The notes: generated by a model not told the origin, from the sequence alone. DNA of 35,039 nt from Bacteroidaceae bacterium (GCA_024398755.1 JAKSIQ010000014.1:1-35039); one strand, 5' to 3'. Positions 17,170 through 25,234 are shown, numbered from the stretch's first letter. Numbers and translations: made by a program.

Positions 17170-17543
17170 CAAAAAGCCTCCTTTTCAAGTACAAGCGACA
17201 TTTTCGCAAACTGGCGGGAACTGTCATCGGCCCCCTCAATACGGGCCTGGACTTTGACCTGACCGTTCTCCTGTTCCAGTTTTGTGACAACAACGGCAAT
17301 GCGTGCGTCAGTTAGCGGTGACACAATGCTGACAAACTTCACATTCCTTATGGAACGGGTGTACAACCGGCACTCCATGGTGTATGACAGCAGTTCCTGA
17401 ACCATCTGGACCAGGCACACGCCGGGAGTCACAGGATGTCCCGGAAAATGAACTCCGTATATGTAATGGTCAGCATTCAGTTCTATAACGTATCGCTGCC
17501 CGTCAACGGAAACAAGCCTGAAGAAATCACCACTCAGCTTCAT
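17169..17543 (-). CDS. hotdog-fold 3-hydroxyacyl-ACP dehydratase-like protein (ApeI-like)
   Basis: A 124-aa FabZ-like hotdog protein. The core motif HFPGHPVTPGV is present with His32 in the catalytic position, but the residue aligned with the FabZ Glu (IIEAMAQ region) is Gln46 in LVQMVQE. Aryl polyene clusters normally have two dehydratases, and this one corresponds best to ApeI; the other is at 23112-23537. With the acid missing, activity may depend on a partner or differ from FabZ. The start overlaps the LolA-like gene by 17 bp. Confidence 0.8.
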   Translation of the reverse strand: MKLSGDFFRLVSVDGQRYVIELNADHYIYGVHFPGHPVTPGVCLVQMVQELLSYTMECRLYTRSIRNVKFVSIVSPLTDARIAVVVTKLEQENGQVKVQARIEGADDSSRQFAKMSLVLEKEAF

Positions 17544-18153
17544 AATTGCCGTTCAGCTGTACATTCTCTATCTCTATGACGGTACTCCCACCGCCAACCT
17601 CTTCCATTTCAATCTTCTCCAGCAGACCGGTTTCGGAACTGAAGCTCAGTACCATGTGCTGGAACATCTTCTTCATGTCACGGCGCACAGGAACCATGGT
17701 GGCCACCCACAGACCTTCGGCATCGGCCATGCTCACCTTGAACATGCGGCTGTCATTGAGGCACTGGCCCGACATGCAGCCCATTATGACACCTGCAATG
17801 CCCTGGAACATGCGGCTGCGGTCAGCCTGCATCTCACTGCCGTCAACGGTTACGGTCTCGCCGTCCACGTCCAGAGAATACGCAAAAGGTTCCGTATAAG
17901 CCCATTTCAGCTTTGACGGCTGAATGTAGAGCATGCGTCCCTTTGAGACCTGGTCGCCCTCCATGAGCGGCACCCGCCTGATCTGCCTGAAGTCGCACTT
18001 CATTGACCTGATTTCGCTGCACGCGCCTATTATGGCCTCAATGCGGGCGTCCGACGGACTTTCCGTTCCGCCTGCACGAAGCGTCCCGCAAGTGAGCAGC
18101 AGTCCCGCCGCCAGTATCGCAAATGTCTTCTTCATTTCAAAACCGTTTTTCAT
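17527..18153 (-). CDS. LolA-like outer-membrane lipoprotein carrier (ApeL-like)
   Basis: About 208 aa with an N-terminal signal peptide (MKKTFAILAAGLLLTCG) and the LolA-like beta half-barrel pattern: FRQIRRVP near the start of the fold, SKGRMLYIQPSKLKWAY and a strand-rich remainder. A periplasmic carrier of this type is a standard aryl polyene component thought to move the product to the outer membrane. I use the ATG at 18153 because it overlaps the preceding stop as ATGA; a second ATG at 18135 sits directly at the signal peptide and is equally plausible. The reading frame is open far upstream, but that part lies inside other genes. Confidence 0.82.
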   Translation of the reverse strand: MKNGFEMKKTFAILAAGLLLTCGTLRAGGTESPSDARIEAIIGACSEIRSMKCDFRQIRRVPLMEGDQVSKGRMLYIQPSKLKWAYTEPFAYSLDVDGETVTVDGSEMQADRSRMFQGIAGVIMGCMSGQCLNDSRMFKVSMADAEGLWVATMVPVRRDMKKMFQHMVLSFSSETGLLEKIEMEEVGGGSTVIEIENVQLNGNYEAEW

Positions 18154-18503
18154 CTGCTTATGAACGCCGCACCGACCAGAATCAGCCCTATGCCTATCCA
18201 TCGGCCCGGCGGTATCTGTTCTCCCAGAAACAGCATAGCCCCTATCATGCCGAACACAAAGCTCAGGCAGCTTAAAGGATAAGCAATGCTGAACGGGAAG
18301 TTCTTTATTATGTAAAGCCACAGCACAGTGGCACCTCCCATCGTCACGCCGCAGCCCAGCCACCACCAGTTGGTTGCCTCCCTGCCAATGAAACGCCAGA
18401 AGCCCTGATACGGGCTCATATTGTTCATGGCGAACTTCAGCATAAGCTGTCCGGCAGCCAGTAAAATGCTTTGCAGCAACGAGAAAGGTATTATTTTCCA
18501 CAT
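18150..18503 (-). CDS. SMR/EamA-like four-helix membrane transporter
   Basis: A 117-aa protein with four predicted membrane helices (about 5-24, 47-66, 72-94, 99-115). The PLSCLSFVFGMIGAMLFLGE block is typical of DMT-superfamily small transporters such as EmrE or the ArnE/ArnF flippase subunits. It overlaps the CLF-like gene by 13 bp and the LolA-like gene by 4 bp. Flipping of a lipid-linked or glycosylated intermediate across the inner membrane is the most likely job given the glycosyltransferase nearby. Substrate is unknown. Confidence 0.78.
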   Translation of the reverse strand: MWKIIPFSLLQSILLAAGQLMLKFAMNNMSPYQGFWRFIGREATNWWWLGCGVTMGGATVLWLYIIKNFPFSIAYPLSCLSFVFGMIGAMLFLGEQIPPGRWIGIGLILVGAAFISR

Positions 18504-19480
18504 ACGGCTTCAAGTACTGTAAATGAATAGTGGCGGCCTTCCACAACATTGACCAGAAGAATGCTGCGGCACGGAACAGCGCCATTGCCGGCATTCATGA
18601 CCGATGGTATTCTGCCCGCCTTCAGACAGCATGCCGCAGTGTAGAACCCTATGGCCGACGACGAAAAGTTCACGCCGAACAACGGCTTGTAACTGCACTG
18701 TGGAACATCACTGCCCAGGAACGAATACCATGAATCGTTCTCCGGATTGCCGCTGCGGCCTGTAATTATGGCATCGACGCTGATCTTTGACATGACATCG
18801 GCCAGTTCCTGCGCCGTAGGCATGTTCATTATCTGAACCGATTTGAGCGTACACATTGCCGGTTTGCCGCTGTCAGCCTCAAGAAGTGCCGACACTGCCG
18901 CCTCACTGCATATTTCGCCGTTCTTCACATGGCCGGCCTTGCTTACAAAACCGGAAAATACAGGCGACATCTCGTCATGGGCGCCCACCAGAGCATTCCT
19001 GATCTTTCCAAGACGGAACTGCAGCCACGCGTCATATAGGGCGCTGTCAAACGAAAGCCCCTTCTGCGAGTATGTGGAGTTGTAACCGTGGCTCTTTGTG
19101 TTGATTCCTATGAGTGACGATGCCGTATTGTGCGTGGACTGCATGAACTGAGTAGGCTTGAGCATCTGCTCGCCCTCGCGCACCAGTGCATCCAGGAAGA
19201 GTTCCGTGTTCTCAATGCTGCCGAATCCGGTACCCGTAACAATTGCATCGGGATTCTGTATCCCACCCTCGTTCAAAGCCGACAGCGAAGTGGCCAGAGC
19301 ACGCTTCAGCAGTTTGCCAAGACGTCTTGCCTCACCGGCCGATATGAACTGCTTGAAGTCGGGGTCGATGGCGCGTACAAAGTCGCCGGTATATGTCAAA
19401 GGCGTTTCCATCCACTCCTCACACAAAGGCTGCTGAATGGAAATCTGCTTTACAGACAATATGTCAATTGTTTGATACAT
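18491..19480 (-). CDS. ketosynthase-like chain-length-factor partner, catalytically empty (ApeC-like)
   Basis: A 329-aa thiolase-fold KS homolog shorter than a true KS (about 400 aa). The segment that normally carries the active-site Cys reads TYSQKGLSFDSAL, with Gly aligned to the Cys. The usual GH(T/x)xGAAG His block reads LFGVNFSSSAIG, with Val at the His position. It therefore cannot catalyse condensation itself. It overlaps the following active KS gene by 17 bp, the classical KS/CLF pairing of type II PKS. In aryl polyene systems the ApeC partner forms a heterodimer with the KS ApeO and influences chain length. Confidence 0.82.
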   Translation of the reverse strand: MYQTIDILSVKQISIQQPLCEEWMETPLTYTGDFVRAIDPDFKQFISAGEARRLGKLLKRALATSLSALNEGGIQNPDAIVTGTGFGSIENTELFLDALVREGEQMLKPTQFMQSTHNTASSLIGINTKSHGYNSTYSQKGLSFDSALYDAWLQFRLGKIRNALVGAHDEMSPVFSGFVSKAGHVKNGEICSEAAVSALLEADSGKPAMCTLKSVQIMNMPTAQELADVMSKISVDAIITGRSGNPENDSWYSFLGSDVPQCSYKPLFGVNFSSSAIGFYTAACCLKAGRIPSVMNAGNGAVPCRSILLVNVVEGRHYSFTVLEAVCGK

Positions 19481-20669
19481 TGCTTATTACCAGTGATGAG
19501 TCATTACCTCCAAAACCGAATGAATTGCATAACACATGCTTGAGTTCACGGTCAGGAGCAAGTTTCATATTGGGCACTATCACGCCCTCATCGGCCTGCT
19601 CGAAAGCGTAATTCACAGGGGTGAATCCGTTCTGCAGAGCCAGAATGCATATCACAGCCTCTATCGAACCCGATGCGCTTGTAGTATGCCCCGTAAGTGA
19701 CTTGGTCGATGATACCTGAGGCATGACATCGCCAAAGACACGTTTCATGGCCTGGCTCTCACTGAGGTCGTTGTTAGGTGTTCCGGTACCGTGCGCATTG
19801 ATATAGTCAATGTCTGACGGCTTCAGACCTGCATTGTCAAGCGCCTTCATCATGGCCAGATACGCCCCCTCACCGTCAGGCGACGAAGCGGTCTGATGGA
19901 AAGCGTCGCAGGCATTACCGTATCCTGACAGCATGGCAACAGGCTTCACACCGCGCTTTGCAGCCGATTCAGCCGACTCAAGCACCACAAAAGCAGCCCC
20001 CTCGCCCAGATTCAGGCCGGCTCTCCCGGCATCGAACGGACGGCATTGCCCGTGATCCAGAATCATCAGCGAATTGAATCCGTTCAGATGGAACTTTGTA
20101 ATGCACTCGCTGCCGCCGGCCACCACGACATCGGCCTCACCAAGACGAATCATGTCGGCAGCCAGTTCAATGGCGTTTGCGGCCGATGAACATGCCGTCG
20201 ATATGGTCGTTATGAACTTGAAGCGCCCGAAACGGTCGGCAATCATCTCGGAACATGAACCGCAGTCATGTGTGCCTATGTATGCGTTGCGGCTGTCATT
20301 GTCTATGAAGTCCAGATAATACTGCTCGCTCTTGTCCATGCCGCCCACCGTGGTCCCGTCAACGAATCCCACATGTGGCAGATCGTCCTTTTCCAGACAA
20401 GCCTGACCAAGAGCTTCATGCATGGCCATCATGCCCATCAGGGCCGTACGGGTTGTAGGAGTACCCGGAGCAATGCCCATGGCACGCTCCATCTCGGTGT
20501 CGGACATCTTCACCTCGCCCACAGGAAACTCTGTATGGCCGGTTTTCAGGTATTTGAGCGGCCCCACTCCGGTACGACCGGCCAGAAGCGACTCCAACAC
20601 CTGTCCCTTGTCATTTCCTATGGCACAGACAATGCCACAGCCCGTTATCAGCACCTGTCCAGCCTTCAT
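19464..20669 (-). CDS. beta-ketoacyl-ACP synthase, elongating KS (ApeO-like)
   Basis: A 401-aa FabF-type ketosynthase. The catalytic triad is complete: Cys160 in STACSSAANAI, His293 in NAHGTGTPNND and His328 in KSLTGHT. The C-terminal NSFGFGGND motif is also present. It overlaps the CLF-like gene, so the two are likely made and assembled together as the heterodimer that elongates the polyene on ACP with malonyl units. The ACP gene ends only 1 bp upstream of this start region. Confidence 0.88.
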   Translation of the reverse strand: MKAGQVLITGCGIVCAIGNDKGQVLESLLAGRTGVGPLKYLKTGHTEFPVGEVKMSDTEMERAMGIAPGTPTTRTALMGMMAMHEALGQACLEKDDLPHVGFVDGTTVGGMDKSEQYYLDFIDNDSRNAYIGTHDCGSCSEMIADRFGRFKFITTISTACSSAANAIELAADMIRLGEADVVVAGGSECITKFHLNGFNSLMILDHGQCRPFDAGRAGLNLGEGAAFVVLESAESAAKRGVKPVAMLSGYGNACDAFHQTASSPDGEGAYLAMMKALDNAGLKPSDIDYINAHGTGTPNNDLSESQAMKRVFGDVMPQVSSTKSLTGHTTSASGSIEAVICILALQNGFTPVNYAFEQADEGVIVPNMKLAPDRELKHVLCNSFGFGGNDSSLVISNVSNN

Positions 20670-20670
20670 A

Positions 20671-20928
20671 TCACTTGGTACGGTTCTTCTGAATGTAGTC
20701 GGCCATCACGTTGACTGACTTGAAAATCTCCTTTCCTTTTGCAGGATCCTGCAGCTTGATGCCGTAGTTCTTCTCCATAAGGACAATCAGTTCCAGAGCA
20801 TCAATCGAATCCAGTCCGAGACCTTCGCCGAACAGAGGAGCATCATTGTCAATGTCTGACGGCTGTACATCTTCCAGGTTGAGAACTTCAATAATTTCCT
20901 GCTTGAGTTTGAGAATCATTTCTTCCAT
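20671..20928 (-). CDS. acyl carrier protein
   Basis: An 85-aa ACP with the phosphopantetheine site GLDSIDALEL (Ser41). It is acidic and helical, of the normal ACP size. It lies 1 bp before the KS gene and 6 bp after the half-KS gene. Aryl polyene clusters usually have two ACPs, one loading the starter and one carrying the growing chain; the other here is at 24440-24682. Which does which cannot be told from sequence. Confidence 0.9.
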   Translation of the reverse strand: MEEMILKLKQEIIEVLNLEDVQPSDIDNDAPLFGEGLGLDSIDALELIVLMEKNYGIKLQDPAKGKEIFKSVNVMADYIQKNRTK

Positions 20929-20934
20929 AGTGGT

Positions 20935-21561
20935 TCAAATATTTGTTTTGTTCAATATAGTCTTAATCTTATCTTCAAGTCCTTCAACATCGTCCTTCCC
21001 TATCAGGGTGAAGAATGATTTGAAGTCATCATTACCCGTGCTGTCAACCCAGCCGGCAAGAACGCTTTCAGTCCTGTCATCGGCAAAGGCACACGAAAGA
21101 TGGAAAGCCATCTGCGCCGCATCGGCCCCTTCAACAACGTAAAAAGACGTCTCGCCACGGTAGTGGTTACGTATGGCAATCTCGCCGGTCACAATGTTCG
21201 GAAGCGTATATACGAACAGTGCAGGACTGGGATAGTAGTTGTCAATATCCTGAATGGTTTCCTGATAGTTTTTGTCGGCGCAGAGCGATGCCGTAGTGCC
21301 GAATAGTACTATCGCGCGATTCGATATATACTCTTCGCTGCCACATCTTCTTTCACTTAACTGTTTCAGCAGCAGTTCACTGGCCACAAAACCCACCTTG
21401 CTCAAGGTATCCATCTTGAAGAATTTGGGCCAGTCGGCAATATGAGCCCGGTACAACTCTGCAAGCATGGCATTTCCGCTGGATTCATGCTCCAGAACAC
21501 GTCCGCTGACCACTGCGCGGTCACTTTCAAGTATTACATAATCGAGCTGTCCCATCACCAT
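20935..21561 (-). CDS. half-length ketosynthase-like protein, no active-site Cys
   Basis: A 208-aa protein that resembles only the N-terminal half of a ketosynthase. MDTLSKVGFVASELLLKQ, YPSPALFVYTLPNIVTGEIAIRNHY and VLAGWVDSTG follow the order of KS strands and helices. The nucleophile region reads FYVVEGADAAQMA, with Gly at the Cys position. The C-terminal catalytic-His half is absent. The gene sits between an active KS (overlap 7 bp, or TGATG with the ATG at 21555) and an ACP, so it is likely a structural or ACP-docking subunit. Homology is by pattern only. Confidence 0.65.
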   Translation of the reverse strand: MVMGQLDYVILESDRAVVSGRVLEHESSGNAMLAELYRAHIADWPKFFKMDTLSKVGFVASELLLKQLSERRCGSEEYISNRAIVLFGTTASLCADKNYQETIQDIDNYYPSPALFVYTLPNIVTGEIAIRNHYRGETSFYVVEGADAAQMAFHLSCAFADDRTESVLAGWVDSTGNDDFKSFFTLIGKDDVEGLEDKIKTILNKTNI

Positions 21562-22706
21562 TTGCCATTAAGTCTGTACAACAGTGCGGCATTGCAGCCG
21601 CCGAATCCTGACAGCAGTTTTATGAACTGTCTGCCATCGGTCACTCTCAGTTCCGGACTCACGCTGACAGGATACGTTGTGCCCTGCACGGCAAATCCGC
21701 GTGTGGCCAGAACAGTATGGTCACGAACGGCATACATGGACAGAATGCTCTCCATGATTCCTGCCGCACCCATCGTATGTCCGTAATAGCCCTTCAGTCC
21801 TGTAACCGGAACGTCAATCAGTCCGGCACGGTATATGGCTATCGATTCCATTTCGTCATTGTATGCCGTGGCCGTTCCATGCACGTTGACAAAAGCAAGG
21901 TCTTCAGGACGGCAGCAGCGCAGAGTCTCCATAAGTGCAAGATAGCTGCCCTCGCCCGTACGTGAAGGACCCGATATGTGGTTGGCATCGTTCCTGATTG
22001 CTCCGGTAACCAGTTCCCAACAGTCATCGGGCACACTGTCTGCAGCTTTGAGTACTACAGTGGCCGCACACTCGCCAAGATTCAGCCCACGGCGGTCTTT
22101 GTCAAACGGACGGCAGAAATCGTCGCTTATGGCCTTGAATGACAGGAAGCCCGATATTATGAACGGCGACTGCTCATCGGCCCCCATTACCACAGCATAG
22201 TCATAGCGGCCGCTTTTGAGTGCCCGCATGGCCTCTATCTGGGCACAAACGCCCGAAATGCACGCGTTGCACACCACCAGCGGACTGTTCGGGTTACCGA
22301 AGAAATCAGTTATCTGACGCGCAGCCTTTCCAAGCAGGACACGTTCCGACGGGAATCCCGCAGGGTCGCCCAGCAGACTCACGTTGCCTTTGGTGGTCGA
22401 TACCACGAAAAGCACCTTATCGGACGATGCGTCAATTCCGGCATCCCTGACTGCCTGTACCGAGCTAAGCAGCAGCATCTTCTCAAAAAACGTATATCGG
22501 CCGTCGGCAAGACCTATGCGGCTGCAGGCATCGTCAACCACCTGACGGTCAATTCGTGAAAGCGTAAAGGGAGTGTGTACGTTACCCATGCTTTCATAAC
22601 GCTTCAGCCCGCTCCTTCCGGCCTTCACACTCTCGTAGTTCGAGACGGAATCAAGCCCAAGCGGCGAAACCACGTTATCGGCTATGCACTGTATCAGACG
22701 TTCCAT
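21555..22706 (-). CDS. beta-ketoacyl-ACP synthase
   Basis: A 383-aa ketosynthase with Cys149 in CNACISGVCAQ, His276 in VHGTATAYND and His310 in KGYYGHTMGAAG, so the triad is intact. The N-terminal part is more divergent than in the KS at 19464-20669. It overlaps the thioesterase gene by 13 bp and the half-KS gene at its 3' end. It may serve starter extension or a second condensation role, by analogy with the two active ketosynthases of aryl polyene clusters. Confidence 0.87.
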   Translation of the reverse strand: MERLIQCIADNVVSPLGLDSVSNYESVKAGRSGLKRYESMGNVHTPFTLSRIDRQVVDDACSRIGLADGRYTFFEKMLLLSSVQAVRDAGIDASSDKVLFVVSTTKGNVSLLGDPAGFPSERVLLGKAARQITDFFGNPNSPLVVCNACISGVCAQIEAMRALKSGRYDYAVVMGADEQSPFIISGFLSFKAISDDFCRPFDKDRRGLNLGECAATVVLKAADSVPDDCWELVTGAIRNDANHISGPSRTGEGSYLALMETLRCCRPEDLAFVNVHGTATAYNDEMESIAIYRAGLIDVPVTGLKGYYGHTMGAAGIMESILSMYAVRDHTVLATRGFAVQGTTYPVSVSPELRVTDGRQFIKLLSGFGGCNAALLYRLNGKW

Positions 22707-23110
22707 TTTCTCTTCCAGTTTTCAAAAAACTCCGGATTCGTCAGCACAAGCTGGTAGTTCAGGTCCATGAAAACCTGCACCGTATGCCCGGTAGCCAGAA
22801 GGTCACCGCTCTCCGGATCCATTATCTCATAGTCAAGCACAATCTTTGCCGCTTCGGTAGGACGATATATCACCGTCACTTCAGGCATCATATCGTATAA
22901 GATTGGCTTTCTGTATTTTACCGACATTTCAACCAGGGGCGCATAATAGCCGGCACCATAAATGTCCATATACCCCAGGCCATACTGTTTTCCAAATGCC
23001 TCGCGGGCATCTTCAAAGAATTTGGCATAGTGGCCGTGCCATACAATGCGCATGGAGTCCACTTCACTGAAGCGGATTTTCAACGGGACACTTGTTTTCA
23101 GTTCTGCCAT
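22694..23110 (-). CDS. 4HBT-type acyl thioesterase (ApeK-like)
   Basis: A 138-aa hotdog thioesterase. The signature IRFSEVDSMRIVWHGHYAKFFEDA matches 4-hydroxybenzoyl-CoA/YbgC-type thioesterases, with Asp18 in the catalytic position and the conserved HGHY run. It would release acyl chains or edit stalled ACPs; a thioesterase of this class is a usual aryl polyene gene. It lies 1 bp after the dehydratase gene and overlaps the KS start by 13 bp. Confidence 0.85.
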   Translation of the reverse strand: MAELKTSVPLKIRFSEVDSMRIVWHGHYAKFFEDAREAFGKQYGLGYMDIYGAGYYAPLVEMSVKYRKPILYDMMPEVTVIYRPTEAAKIVLDYEIMDPESGDLLATGHTVQVFMDLNYQLVLTNPEFFENWKRKWNV

Positions 23111-23111
23111 A

Positions 23112-23537
23112 TCAGTCTTCCAATGCTATCTTCAAATCGGTTTCGGCTATCAGTTCGTCGCCCACATGCACAGTGGCATGTACAAGCGTAATCTGGAACA
23201 CCTCCTGAACAACCTCTATTCTCGTAGTGAGCACCTCGCCCGCAACCGGCGTGCGCAACACATTGAACCCGCTCACAGCTCCAATGAAGCCAAGCTTCAC
23301 ACGGTCATTCTTTGACAGGCTTATATACCCCATTCTTGCAGCACACGTCTGGGCAATGTTCTCATTGAGTCCGGCCGTTGAAAAATGGCCGTCATCAACG
23401 AAAATGTTGTCCGGACGCACTTCAAGACTGCTGACGGTAACCACAGGATCATAATGGACCAGACGGTCAATCATTACGAAAGGCGGCCGCTGAGGCAGCA
23501 AGTCAAGCACATTTATGTTCTCAAGCCCAGAAGTCAT
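23112..23537 (-). CDS. hotdog-fold 3-hydroxyacyl-ACP dehydratase (ApeP-like)
   Basis: A 141-aa FabZ/ApeP-like protein. LLPQRPPFVMIDRL is the classical dehydratase entry motif, and DDGHFSTAGLNENIAQTCAA carries His51 and Glu59 in the positions used by FabZ-type enzymes. This is therefore the better candidate for the active dehydratase of the polyene cycle; the second hotdog protein at 17169-17543 lacks the acidic residue. The gene overlaps the acyltransferase gene by 17 bp. Confidence 0.8.
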   Translation of the reverse strand: MTSGLENINVLDLLPQRPPFVMIDRLVHYDPVVTVSSLEVRPDNIFVDDGHFSTAGLNENIAQTCAARMGYISLSKNDRVKLGFIGAVSGFNVLRTPVAGEVLTTRIEVVQEVFQITLVHATVHVGDELIAETDLKIALED

Positions 23538-24417
23538 AATAATTGAACCACTGTGTGGGATACTGTCTTACAATCTCTTCAAGTTTTGCGGCAAAGTCCT
23601 GCGCCATGGCTGTCATGCGTGCCCGCAATGGCAGACTTGAATCGGACTCTATACTGCGTACGAACACTCTGTAGTTGCGTGCATTCTCACGCATTGCGAA
23701 CATGGCCAGCATTGGAACCTCCTTCTGGACAGCCAGCGCGAAAGGCCCCATGGGAAATCGTGCCTCGGCCCCAAGAAAGCTGCATTCCAACGCCTTTGGC
23801 GATCCCAACAGACGGTCACCGGTCATGCTCACAATCTCGCCGCGGTCAAGAGCCGCATTCATGGCGAATATGTGTGACATAGTGCCGTCAACCTCAATCA
23901 GACCAACGTTGTGGCTGGCCAGAATACTGCGGCGGAAATCCTTCATAATCTGACTCTCACCGGCAAACAGAAGTCCGTTTATGCGTTTTGCGTGCGATGT
24001 CAGACCGTAGCCCACCATCTCGAAACTGCCTGCATGTGTGCTCAGTTGTACAAATCCGCCTTCGGACTGCATCAGGTTCAGAAACAGTTCATTACCGTCA
24101 ATGCTGAAGTTGAAGGTCTTGCCTGCGTATGCCGCATAACGGTCAATTATAACCTGTCCGAAACGGAAATGGTTGGCATAGACCTTACAGAAAGACCTGA
24201 CCGGTCCATAATGGAAACGCTCGCGGAAAAACCTGTAAATGGCAATGTACCCCTTGTGGCTGAACAGCATATAGAACGGCACAATGACCGCCATGAAGCA
24301 GTATATGACCCTGCGGTCAACCACCTTCATGACTGACACCAATGAACGGATCATCCAGGGAAGACCATCGGTCCTGCCCTTCCACTCAGGTTTTTCAGCT
24401 TTTCCCTCCAATTTCAA
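23521..24417 (-). CDS. LpxL/HtrB-family acyltransferase, TTG start
   Basis: A 298-aa inner-membrane acyltransferase of the lipid A biosynthesis family. One hydrophobic segment lies at about 38-55, the catalytic HX4E motif is in STHAGSFE, and YPTQWFNYYDFW closes the domain. It likely joins the polyene to an acyl or lipid anchor. No ATG lies at the natural start: EWKGRTDG is conserved-looking N-terminal sequence, and the first possible start codons are TTG at 24417 or 24411, while the first ATG is 21 codons in. I therefore use 24417. The gap to the ACP gene is 22 bp. Confidence 0.82.
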   Translation of the reverse strand: MKLEGKAEKPEWKGRTDGLPWMIRSLVSVMKVVDRRVIYCFMAVIVPFYMLFSHKGYIAIYRFFRERFHYGPVRSFCKVYANHFRFGQVIIDRYAAYAGKTFNFSIDGNELFLNLMQSEGGFVQLSTHAGSFEMVGYGLTSHAKRINGLLFAGESQIMKDFRRSILASHNVGLIEVDGTMSHIFAMNAALDRGEIVSMTGDRLLGSPKALECSFLGAEARFPMGPFALAVQKEVPMLAMFAMRENARNYRVFVRSIESDSSLPLRARMTAMAQDFAAKLEEIVRQYPTQWFNYYDFWA

Positions 24418-24439
24418 AACAGTTTTCCGGTCCGATGCC

Positions 24440-24682
24440 TTATCCCAGCTTTGTCTGCAGATAGTCGCAGAACGCGCTGAACGTCTTTATGCCCGACATT
24501 TCCTCGCCCTTTATCTTGACTCCGAAAGTCTTTTCGACAATCACCACAATGTCAATGAAATCAAGGCTGTCAATGCCAAGGTCCTGCTTGAGCAGCGCAT
24601 CGGGAGCAATCTTCTCCTCATCAATTTCAAGGTCCTCAATCATGAAATTGCGGACCTTAGCTTCAATTTCGCTTCTTTCCAT
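24440..24682 (-). CDS. acyl carrier protein, first gene of the 20-gene run
   Basis: An 80-aa ACP beginning MERSEIEAKV at the ATG at 24682; two codons further up is only a TTG. The phosphopantetheine site is LGIDSLDF (Ser39). A TATCTTTG element lies 22-29 bp upstream. Its first 24 codons and about 75 bp of upstream sequence exist as a second, broken copy at 25949-26096. It opens the unbroken polyene operon that continues to 6788. Confidence 0.92.
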   Translation of the reverse strand: MERSEIEAKVRNFMIEDLEIDEEKIAPDALLKQDLGIDSLDFIDIVVIVEKTFGVKIKGEEMSGIKTFSAFCDYLQTKLG

Positions 24683-24703
24683 ATTCAATCACAATATATT
24701 TTT

Positions 24704-24711
24704 CAAAGATA
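24704..24711 (-). promoter_or_regulatory. -7-like element upstream of the ACP gene
   Basis: Minus strand reads ATGTATCTTTGAAA around this site, containing TATCTTTG (TAnnTTTG consensus). No clear -33 TTTG is visible at the right distance. The same 14 bp recurs at 26040-26047 and 27684-27691. It is the best candidate promoter for the long polyene operon. A small GCCG-CATA-CGGC inverted repeat lies just upstream (24732-24743). Confidence 0.45.
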
Positions 24712-24756
24712 CATATTATTACGGATTCTGAGCCGCATACGGCCATGCCTTCTCGT

Positions 24757-25230
24757 TCATTTGCCCGATTCAATTTCAGGTTCACCATCGGAAAAGTTTA
24801 TCTGGCACCAGCCATAATCTGCACCATCAAGCGTAACTTCAAGTCTGATGCTCCCATTCCCGTTTCTTATTCCGTCAGGCAAAGTGAATATGTGTGAATC
24901 ATATTCGTCTTCGCATATAAAGACATCCTGATGATATGTAACAGTCGAATCCATGCCAATAGTTAACATAACACCCTTCTCATAGGCAAACACATCATCC
25001 GATGTCCGCCAGCATGTATCGTTAACCTGGATGAATTCATTATTAATATAACTGGGATTGTCCTTATTGTTGATGAATAATGTAAAATCATTCATTACAT
25101 TCCTATATGAACTGACAATAAATGTTTTACAGAAATCATATGCGGAGCGGTTGTTTCCGTCAGGATAATTGTGGCTATGATAGCACGAGTTGCATAAAGC
25201 AATCAAAAATACAGCAACAGCCTTTTTCAT
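24757..25230 (-). CDS. small lipoprotein-like protein, cassette A
   Basis: A 157-aa exported protein with a short hydrophobic N-terminus (KKAVAVFLIALCNSC) that ends in Cys, so it is probably a lipoprotein with a loose lipobox. Family unknown. Its C-terminal half (TIGMDSTVTYHQD, DEYDSHIFTLPDGI, IRLEVTLDGADYGWCQINF) is clearly paralogous to the protein at 26499-27023. It starts 4 bp after the beta-barrel gene of the same cassette. The block looks AT-richer by eye than the polyene genes, which suggests acquisition. Role unknown; envelope location is inferred. Confidence 0.75.
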   Translation of the reverse strand: MKKAVAVFLIALCNSCYHSHNYPDGNNRSAYDFCKTFIVSSYRNVMNDFTLFINNKDNPSYINNEFIQVNDTCWRTSDDVFAYEKGVMLTIGMDSTVTYHQDVFICEDEYDSHIFTLPDGIRNGNGSIRLEVTLDGADYGWCQINFSDGEPEIESGK

Positions 25231-25234
25231 AATC

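Noticed and set aside
17527-18594. A 355-aa protein on the minus strand containing the LolA-like domain
   Set aside because: The first 140 residues lie antiparallel-free but in a different frame across the SMR-like and CLF-like genes; the signal peptide and the ATGA overlap place the start at 18153 or 18135.
18491-22706. Dialkylresorcinol (DarA/DarB) genes, giving a full flexirubin cluster
   Set aside because: The ketosynthases are FabF-type with ACP partners; no DarB-like KASIII enzyme or DarA-like aromatase was seen.
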